Assembly (NCBI GenBank): GCA_003566475.1
Contig: PXDE01000161.1
Span: forward strand, 1 to 8,710
Origin: PVC group bacterium
Lineage (GTDB): Bacteria; Verrucomicrobiota; Kiritimatiellia; SS1-B-03-39; PXDE01
Length of the DNA stretch: 8,710 bases
Reading direction: 5' to 3'
Position numbers and translations under genes: made by a program. This document shows, piece by piece, positions 3,281 through 8,710 of this stretch (the first letter of the stretch is position 1; every line of letters begins with the position of its first letter). The notes below the pieces were generated by a model. The model did not search any database. It was not told the DNA's origin and was given only the letters and a program-made list of their open reading frames with translations.

Positions 3281-5941
3281 ATGACCGATTCATCGCACAA
3301 CCCGGCTGCCGATTCCGCCGCCGAGACCCAGGACTGGCTGGAGTCGCTCGACGACGTGCTGACCCTGAACGGGGGCGGCCGGGTGACCGAGCTTCTGGAA
3401 CTCCTCCAGGCCCATGCCGCGAAACGAGGGGTGGTGATCCCGTTCAACGCCAACACCCCCTACACCAACACCATCCCCCCGGACGCCCAGCCCCCCTACC
3501 CCGGCGACCGGGAGATCGAGCGGCGGATCAAGAGCATCATCCGCTGGAACGCCATGGCCATGGTGGTGCGGGCCAACAAGCTGAACGATGGCCTGGGCGG
3601 CCACATCTCCACCTTCGCGTCCGCCGCCACCCTCTATGACGTGGGGTTCAACCACTTCTTCCGGGGCGCCACCGACGACCATCCGGGCGATCTGGTGTTC
3701 TTTCAGGGGCACGCCTCGCCCGGCATGTACGGCCGGGCCTTTGTGGAGGGCCGCCTGACCGAGGAGCAGCTCACCAACTTCCGCCGCGACCTGGAGGGGG
3801 GGCTCACCTCCTACCCCCATCCCTGGCTGATGCCCGACTTCTGGCAGTTCCCCACCGTCTCCATGGGCCTGGGGCCGATCATGTCCATCTACCAGGCCCG
3901 GTTCATCCGCTACCTCGAGGACCGGGGCTTCAAGCCGGAGTCGGACCAGCGGGTGTGGGCGTTCATCGGGGACGGCGAGACCGACGAGCCGGAGACCCTG
4001 GGGGCGATCTCGCTGGCCGTGCGCGAGGGGCTCAACAACCTCACCTTCGTCATCAACTGCAATCTCCAGCGCCTGGATGGCCCGGTGCGCGGCAACAGCC
4101 AGATCGTGCAGGAGCTGGAGCGGGTGTTCCGCGGCGCGGGCTGGAATGTGATCAAGGTGCTGTGGGGATCGGACTGGGATCCCCTGTTCGCCAAGGACCG
4201 CCACAACAAGCTGGTCCGGGCGCTGAGCGAGCTGGTGGACGGCGAGATGCAGAAGCTCTCGGTGGAGACCGGGGCCTACGCCCGGGAGAAGTTCTTCAGC
4301 CAGGATCCCGACCTCGAGGCCATGGTCGAGCATCTGTCCGACCGCGACCTCGAGCACCTGCGGCGGGGCGGGCACGATCCGGTCAAGGTCTACGCCGCCT
4401 ACCACGAGGCGATGCGGAGCGACCGGCCCACCTGCATTCTCACCCTCACCGTCAAGGGCTACGGTCTGGGCGAGAGCGGCGAGGGGAAGAACATCACCCA
4501 CCAGCAGAAGAAGCTCAACGAGGACGAGCTGCGCCTGTTCCGGGACCGGTTTGGGATCCCCGTCACCGACGAGGACGTGGCCAAGATGCCGTTCTACCGG
4601 CCGCCCGAGGACAGCCCGGAGGCCGTCTATCTGCGCAAACGCCGCGAGGAGCTGGGCGGCCACCTGCCCGCCCGCAAGGTGGCGGATGTCGCCCTGGATC
4701 TGCCCGGCGACAAGCCCTACCAGGAGTTCTTCGCGGGGACCGAGGGCCGCGAGGTCTCCACCACCATGGTGTTCGTGCGGCTGCTCTCCCACCTTCTGCG
4801 GGAGAAGCCGTTCGGGAAGCACATCGTGCCCATCATCCCCGACGAGGCCCGCACCTTCGGCATGGAGGCCCTGTTCCGCGCCGTGGGCATCTACGCCCAC
4901 CAGGGCCAGCTCTACGAGCCGGTGGACGCGGCCAGCCTGCTCTACTACAAGGAGGCCCAGGACGGGCAGATCCTCGAGGAGGGCATCAACGAGGCCGGGG
5001 CCATGTCGTCGTTCATCGCCGCCGGCACCTCCTATTCCACCCATGGCATCCCCATGGTCCCCTTCTACATCTACTACTCGATGTTCGGATTCCAGCGGGT
5101 GGGGGACCTGATCTGGGCGGCCGGCGACATGCGCTGCCGGGGCTTCCTGCTCGGCGCCACCGCCGGGCGGACCACCCTCAACGGCGAGGGGCTCCAGCAC
5201 CAGGACGGCCACAGCCACCTCGCCGCCCTCACCGTGCCCAACGTGGTCGCCTACGACCCCGCCTTCGCCTTCGAGCTGGCGGTGATCATCCGCGACGGCA
5301 TCCGCCGGATGTTCGGCGAGCAGGAGGACGTGTTCTACTATCTGACCCTGGGCAACGAGAACTATCCCCACCCGGCCATGCCCGAGGGGGCCGAGGAGGG
5401 CATCCTGGCCGGCCTCTACCGGGTCGCCCCGGCGCCCGGCGGCAAGCACCCCACCCATCTGCTGGGCAGCGGCGCCCTCCTCAAGGACGCCCTGGAGGCC
5501 CAGAAGATCCTGGCCGAGACCTATGACGTCGCCGCCGACGTGTGGTCGGTCACCAGCTACAAGAACCTCTACCGCGACGCGGTGGATGCCGACCGGTGGA
5601 ACCGACTCCATCCCGACCAGAAGCCGCGCGTGCCCTACGTCACCCGGACGCTGGAGAAGGCGAAGGGGCCCAAGGTCTCGGTGCACGACTACATGAAGGT
5701 TCTCCCCCTTTCGATCTCCCCCTGGGTGCCCGGCGGACTCCAGGCCCTCGGCACCGACGGGTTCGGCCGCAGCGACACCCGAGAGGGGCTGCGCGACTTC
5801 TTCGAGGTGGACGCCCGGCACACCGTGGTAGCCACCCTGTCCGCCCTCGCCCGCGAGGGGACGGTGAAGCCCGCCCTCGTCGCCCAGGCCATCCAGGATC
5901 TCAACCTCGACCCCGAGAAGGCCAACCCGGCCATCTCCTGA
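3281..5941 (+). CDS. aceE: Pyruvate dehydrogenase E1 component, homodimeric type
   Basis: E1 uses thiamine diphosphate to decarboxylate pyruvate and reductively acetylates the E2 lipoyl arm in the cytoplasmic PDH complex. At 886 residues it is almost the same length as E. coli AceE. The cofactor motif GDGETDEPE begins at residue 230 and ends in NCNLQ, giving likely metal ligands D231, N261 and Q263. Counterparts of the E. coli active-site residues are visible: H108 in GGHISTF, H144 in HASPGMYGR, E401 and H407 in the loop EGKNITHQ, E571 in GINEAGA and H640 in LQHQDGHSH. I choose the ATG at 3281 because GGAGG at 3264-3268 precedes it by 12 nt and the protein then begins like other AceE proteins. 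The frame is open back to 2933 but that extension crosses REP repeats. It is first of three tightly packed genes, with aceF 16 bp downstream. No key residue is missing. Confidence 0.97.
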   Translation: MTDSSHNPAADSAAETQDWLESLDDVLTLNGGGRVTELLELLQAHAAKRGVVIPFNANTPYTNTIPPDAQPPYPGDREIERRIKSIIRWNAMAMVVRANKLNDGLGGHISTFASAATLYDVGFNHFFRGATDDHPGDLVFFQGHASPGMYGRAFVEGRLTEEQLTNFRRDLEGGLTSYPHPWLMPDFWQFPTVSMGLGPIMSIYQARFIRYLEDRGFKPESDQRVWAFIGDGETDEPETLGAISLAVREGLNNLTFVINCNLQRLDGPVRGNSQIVQELERVFRGAGWNVIKVLWGSDWDPLFAKDRHNKLVRALSELVDGEMQKLSVETGAYAREKFFSQDPDLEAMVEHLSDRDLEHLRRGGHDPVKVYAAYHEAMRSDRPTCILTLTVKGYGLGESGEGKNITHQQKKLNEDELRLFRDRFGIPVTDEDVAKMPFYRPPEDSPEAVYLRKRREELGGHLPARKVADVALDLPGDKPYQEFFAGTEGREVSTTMVFVRLLSHLLREKPFGKHIVPIIPDEARTFGMEALFRAVGIYAHQGQLYEPVDAASLLYYKEAQDGQILEEGINEAGAMSSFIAAGTSYSTHGIPMVPFYIYYSMFGFQRVGDLIWAAGDMRCRGFLLGATAGRTTLNGEGLQHQDGHSHLAALTVPNVVAYDPAFAFELAVIIRDGIRRMFGEQEDVFYYLTLGNENYPHPAMPEGAEEGILAGLYRVAPAPGGKHPTHLLGSGALLKDALEAQKILAETYDVAADVWSVTSYKNLYRDAVDADRWNRLHPDQKPRVPYVTRTLEKAKGPKVSVHDYMKVLPLSISPWVPGGLQALGTDGFGRSDTREGLRDFFEVDARHTVVATLSALAREGTVKPALVAQAIQDLNLDPEKANPAIS

Positions 5942-5957
5942 ACCAGGACTCCCCGCC

Positions 5958-7358
5958 ATGGCATCTACCTTCAACCTCCCGGAACTCGGCGAGAACATCG
6001 AGTCGGGCGACGTCGTCCATGTCCTGATCGCCACCGGCGACACGGTGGCCAAGGACCAGCCTGTGCTCGAGATGGAGACCGGCAAGGCCACGGTCGAGGT
6101 GCCGTCCTCGGTGGACGGCAAGGTCACCAAGCTCCTGGCCAAGGAGGGCGAGTCCCTCGCCGTCGGCGCCCCCGTCTTCGAGTACGAACCCGCCGAAAGC
6201 GGAAAGGCGGAAGGCGAAGGGGCCGAAGGCAAGAAGGCCGAAGCCGAACCCAAGAAGGGCGCCAAGGCCAAGTCTTCCGAGAAGACCGCCAAGTCCGATG
6301 AGTCCGATGGGTCCGACAGTCCTGCCGCGGCGAAGCGTCTTCGCGAAGCCGGGTCCGAGCCTCCCCCGAAAGAGCCCGCCCCGAAGCCGCCCGCTGACGC
6401 CCCCAAGGCCAAGCCCGGCGACGAGGCCCCCCAGCGCACCGAGGCCCCGGCGGCCGGCGCCTCCGGCCTGCCCATTCCCGCCGCGCCCTCGGTGCGCCGG
6501 TTCGCCCGCGAGGTCGGGGTCGATCTGGCCGCCGTGACCGGCAGCGGCCCGGGCGGCCGGATCTCCGTGGACGATGTGAAGGCCCACCTCAAGTCGGGCG
6601 GCGCCGGGGCCGCGTCCGGTCCCGCTTCGGCCAAGCTGCCCGACTTCTCCCGGTACGGCGAGATCGAGGCCGTCCCCATGTCCGCCATCCGCAAGGCGAC
6701 GGCGCGGCAGATGAGCCTGGCCTGGAGCCAGGTGCCGCATGTCACCCAGCACGACCTGGCCGACATCACCGATGTGGAGACCTTCCGCAAGGCCTACGCG
6801 AAGCGGGTCGAGGCGCGGGGCGGAAAGCTCACGGTCACCGCCATCCTGCTCAAGGTGGTGGCCGCCGCGCTCAAGGTGTTTCCCCAGTTCAACGCCAGCG
6901 TGGACATGGCCGGGCAGAAGGTGCTGCTCAAGACGTTCGTGAATCTCGGCGTGGCCGTGGCCACCCCCAAGGGGCTGGTGGTGCCGGTGATCCGCGACGC
7001 CGACGGGAAGGGCATCGCCGACCTCGCCGCCGAGCTGGCCGAGATCAGCGCCCAGGCCCGCGACGGCAAGCTTTCGCCTGACGCCATGCAGGGCGGGACG
7101 TTCACGGTCACCAACCTCGGCGGCATCGGGGGCACCCACTTCACCCCCATCGTGAACTGGCCCGAGGTGGCTATCCTCGGGGTGGGCCGGGGCGCGGTCC
7201 AGCCGGTGTGGCGCGACGGCGAGTTCGAGGCCCGCACCCTGCTGCCCCTTTCCCTGTCCTACGACCACCGGGTGATCGACGGCGCCGACGGGGCCGCCTT
7301 CATCCGCTGGATCTCCGAAGCCTTGCAGGAACCCCTGCTCATCTCGCTGGAGGGCTGA
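5958..7358 (+). CDS. aceF: Pyruvate dehydrogenase E2, dihydrolipoamide acetyltransferase
   Basis: E2 forms the core of the PDH complex and transfers the acetyl group from its lipoyl arm to CoA. The 466 residues contain one lipoyl domain (about 3-77, lipoyl lysine K43 in METGKATVEVP), a long Lys/Glu/Ala/Pro/Ser linker (about 80-170), a peripheral-subunit-binding domain (about 173-208, PSVRRFAREVGVDL and GSGPGGRIS) and the catalytic domain (about 225-466) ending in SYDHRVIDGADGA with catalytic H437 and D441. AGGA at 5945-5948 is 9 nt before the ATG, which is 16 bp after the aceE stop. Two oddities: the usual Asp before the lipoyl Lys is Gly (ETGKA), and the linker contains residues 112-134 (KSDESDGSDSPAAAKRLREA and the next few) encoded by DNA that matches repeats found between genes in this window. 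Having one lipoyl domain rather than the three of E. coli is common elsewhere. Confidence 0.96.
   Translation: MASTFNLPELGENIESGDVVHVLIATGDTVAKDQPVLEMETGKATVEVPSSVDGKVTKLLAKEGESLAVGAPVFEYEPAESGKAEGEGAEGKKAEAEPKKGAKAKSSEKTAKSDESDGSDSPAAAKRLREAGSEPPPKEPAPKPPADAPKAKPGDEAPQRTEAPAAGASGLPIPAAPSVRRFAREVGVDLAAVTGSGPGGRISVDDVKAHLKSGGAGAASGPASAKLPDFSRYGEIEAVPMSAIRKATARQMSLAWSQVPHVTQHDLADITDVETFRKAYAKRVEARGGKLTVTAILLKVVAAALKVFPQFNASVDMAGQKVLLKTFVNLGVAVATPKGLVVPVIRDADGKGIADLAAELAEISAQARDGKLSPDAMQGGTFTVTNLGGIGGTHFTPIVNWPEVAILGVGRGAVQPVWRDGEFEARTLLPLSLSYDHRVIDGADGAAFIRWISEALQEPLLISLEG
6195..6258 (+). repeat. Short GAAGGC-type repeats encoding the first part of the E2 linker
   Basis: GAAAGCG, GAAAGGCG, GAAGGCGA, GAAGGCAA, GAAGGCC and GAAGCC follow each other with small spacers and encode a Lys/Glu/Gly/Ala stretch. 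The unit length varies between 6 and 9 bp. Linkers of E2 proteins are usually low in complexity, so this may be ordinary linker evolution. No copy was found in the non-coding part of the window. Confidence 0.4.
6291..6358 (+). repeat. In-frame repeat segment in the aceF linker, shared with intergenic repeats
   Basis: Positions 6291-6320 hold three units of a 9-bp repeat (AGTCCGATG, AGTCCGATG, GGTCCGACA), the reverse complement of the TCGGACCCA array at 1664-1708, with 22 of 23 bases matching over the best segment. Positions 6329-6358 match the REP-like core at 930-959 (opposite strand) at 27 of 30. The core contains GCGAAG-CGT-CTTCGC, a perfect 6-bp hairpin, and the 10-bp palindrome CTTCGCGAAG at 6339-6348. 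Translation is continuous: SDESDGSDS from the array, AAAKRLREAGSE from the core. Confidence 0.75.
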
Positions 7359-7361
7359 CCC

Positions 7362-8710
7362 GTGGCCGAGCACAAGACCCAACTCGCGGTGATCGGAGGC
7401 GGCCCCGGAGGCTATCCGGCCGCGTTCCACGCCTCCGACCTCGGTCTGGAGACGCTGCTGATCGACGAGGAGAAGAACCCCGGCGGTGTCTGCCTCTACC
7501 GGGGCTGCATTCCCTCCAAGGCCCTCCTCCATGTGGCCAAGATCGTCCGCGAGGCCAAGCACGCGGCCCAGATGGGCGTTCACTTCGCCGACCCCAGGAT
7601 CGATGTGGACGAGGTCCGGGCCTGGGGCAAGAGCGTGATCGAGCGGCTGACCTCCGGGCTCGGCGCCATCCGCAAGCAGAAGAAGGTGAAGCATCTTCAG
7701 GGCCGGGCGGTGTTTCTCGACGCCCATACCCTGGAGGTCACCCTGGCCGACGGCAAGAAGGACACGGTGCGCTTCGCGCACGCCATCATCGCCACCGGCT
7801 CCCGCCCGGCCATCCCCAAGGCGTTCGACCTCGGGTCGGACCGGATCATGGACTCCACCAGCGCCCTCGCCCTGCCCGACATCCCCAAGAAGATGCTGGT
7901 GATCGGCGGCGGCTACATCGGCCTCGAGCTGGGTTCGGTCTATGCCGCGCTCGGTTCCGAGGTGTGGGCGGTGGAGATGATGAAGAACCTCCTGCCGGGC
8001 GCCGACGTCGACCTCGTGCGGGTGCTGGCCGGGCAGGTCTCCATGCTCATCCCCACCATCCTCACCGACACCAAGGTGGCGGGGCTCAAGCTGGTGAAGA
8101 ACGGGGTGCAGGTGACCTTCGAGGGGGCCAAGGCCCCGGACAAGCCGGTCCGATTCGACAAAGTGCTGGTGGCGGTAGGTCGGACGCCCAACTCCTCCGA
8201 GCTGGGCCTGGAAAACGTGCGGGTGGGGGTCGACGAGAAAGGATTCATCGATGTCGATGCCCGGCGCCGCACCGCCGAACCCAACATCTTCGCCATCGGC
8301 GACGTGGCCGGGGAACCCGGCCTGGCCCACAAGGCCACCCACGAGGGCAAGATCGCGGCCCAGGTCATCGCGGGGAAGGACGCGCTCTGGGAGCCCCGGG
8401 CCATCCCGGCGGTGGTGTTCACCGATCCCGAGGTGGCATGGGTGGGGGTGACCGAGGCCGAGGCGAAGCAGAGGAATCTGCTGGTCAAGGTGGCGCGGTT
8501 CCCCTGGTCGGCCAGCGGACGGGCCACCACCTTCGAGCGCAACGACGGGCTCACCAAGATCATCGCCGAGGAGCGCACCGGCCGGGTGGTGGGCATCGGC
8601 ATGGTCGGAGTGGGCGCGGGCGACATGATCTCCGAGGGGGCGCTGGCCCTGGAGATGGGGGCCACCGTCGAGGACATCGCCGGCACCATCCATCCCCACC
8701 CCACCCTCTC
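7362..8710 (+). CDS. lpd: Dihydrolipoamide dehydrogenase (E3), missing its C-terminal end
   Basis: E3 is the FAD enzyme that reoxidises the dihydrolipoyl arm of E2 and reduces NAD. The frame starts with GTG at 7362, 3 bp after the aceF stop; GGAGGG at 7349-7354 overlaps the end of aceF and lies 7 nt before the GTG, suggesting translational coupling. Of the usual roughly 470 residues, 449 are visible. Seen in order: the FAD-binding glycine motif GGGPGGYPAA at 12-21, the redox disulfide C44/C49 in GGVCLYRGCIPSKALLH, the NAD-binding GGGYIGLELG from 182, the second FAD motif with GD at 313-314 (AIGDVAGEPGLAHKATHEG), and the interface domain with the proton-relay HPHPT at 444-448 just before the window edge. 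LYRG in the disulfide loop replaces the LNVG of enteric E3. Only the last 20-25 residues are off the edge. A non-ATG start made the gene easy to miss. Confidence 0.95.
   Translation, partial: MAEHKTQLAVIGGGPGGYPAAFHASDLGLETLLIDEEKNPGGVCLYRGCIPSKALLHVAKIVREAKHAAQMGVHFADPRIDVDEVRAWGKSVIERLTSGLGAIRKQKKVKHLQGRAVFLDAHTLEVTLADGKKDTVRFAHAIIATGSRPAIPKAFDLGSDRIMDSTSALALPDIPKKMLVIGGGYIGLELGSVYAALGSEVWAVEMMKNLLPGADVDLVRVLAGQVSMLIPTILTDTKVAGLKLVKNGVQVTFEGAKAPDKPVRFDKVLVAVGRTPNSSELGLENVRVGVDEKGFIDVDARRRTAEPNIFAIGDVAGEPGLAHKATHEGKIAAQVIAGKDALWEPRAIPAVVFTDPEVAWVGVTEAEAKQRNLLVKVARFPWSASGRATTFERNDGLTKIIAEERTGRVVGIGMVGVGAGDMISEGALALEMGATVEDIAGTIHPHPTL

Noticed and set aside
3290..6790. Very long minus-strand open frame (1166 codons) opposite aceE and aceF
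   Set aside because: It is a mirror of the strongly GC3-biased genes on the plus strand. Its translation is rich in Gly, Val, His and Leu without any domain, and aceE and aceF are certain.
5901..8699. Long minus-strand open frame (932 codons) opposite aceF and lpd
   Set aside because: Same reason: codon-structure shadow of aceF and lpd, low-complexity product, no ribosome binding site.

Overview
The window is high-GC bacterial DNA with strongly GC-biased third codon positions. It carries four genes: the 5' end of an unrecognised minus-strand gene at the left edge, a DUF368 (PopT-type) membrane protein, and the pyruvate dehydrogenase cluster aceE-aceF-lpd, with lpd cut by the right edge. The homodimeric-type E1, the E2 with one lipoyl domain and the E3 placed directly downstream suggest a Gram-negative bacterium. 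I cannot name the phylum. The E3 redox motif reads GGVCLYRGC rather than the GGVCLNVGC of enteric E3, and the E1 N-terminal region is also not enteric-like.

Layout: 1-257 is the minus-strand gene start. About 258-1890 has no convincing gene and is a mosaic of unrelated repeats: 8-bp, 9-bp and 7-bp tandem arrays, a roughly 20-24-bp GGACAG array, paired GTCCA/TGGAC hairpins, REP-like hairpins with a GTAG head, and a roughly 240-bp inverted repeat centred near 1210. 1928-2860 is the DUF368 gene, preceded by a hairpin and a ribosome binding site. 2861-3280 holds two convergent GTAG-headed REP hairpins, a possible remnant of a PIN-type toxin gene, and the aceE leader. 3281-8710 is aceE, then 16 bp, aceF, then 3 bp, lpd.

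The three PDH genes are tightly packed and co-directional, so they are probably one transcript. E1 decarboxylates pyruvate with thiamine diphosphate, E2 passes the acetyl group to CoA on its lipoyl arm, and E3 reoxidises the lipoamide with NAD. DUF368 proteins recycle undecaprenyl phosphate across the inner membrane and have no obvious metabolic link to PDH.

The most unusual observation is that the flexible linker of aceF contains, in frame and side by side, relatives of two repeat families found in the non-coding mosaic: the 9-bp TCGGACCCA-type array and a 30-nt REP-like core that matches at 27 of 30 positions. This looks like repeat DNA captured into the linker of an essential enzyme. A second notable point is the REP pair between DUF368 and aceE, whose 8-bp stems differ by compensatory base-pair changes while head, loop and wobble position are conserved.
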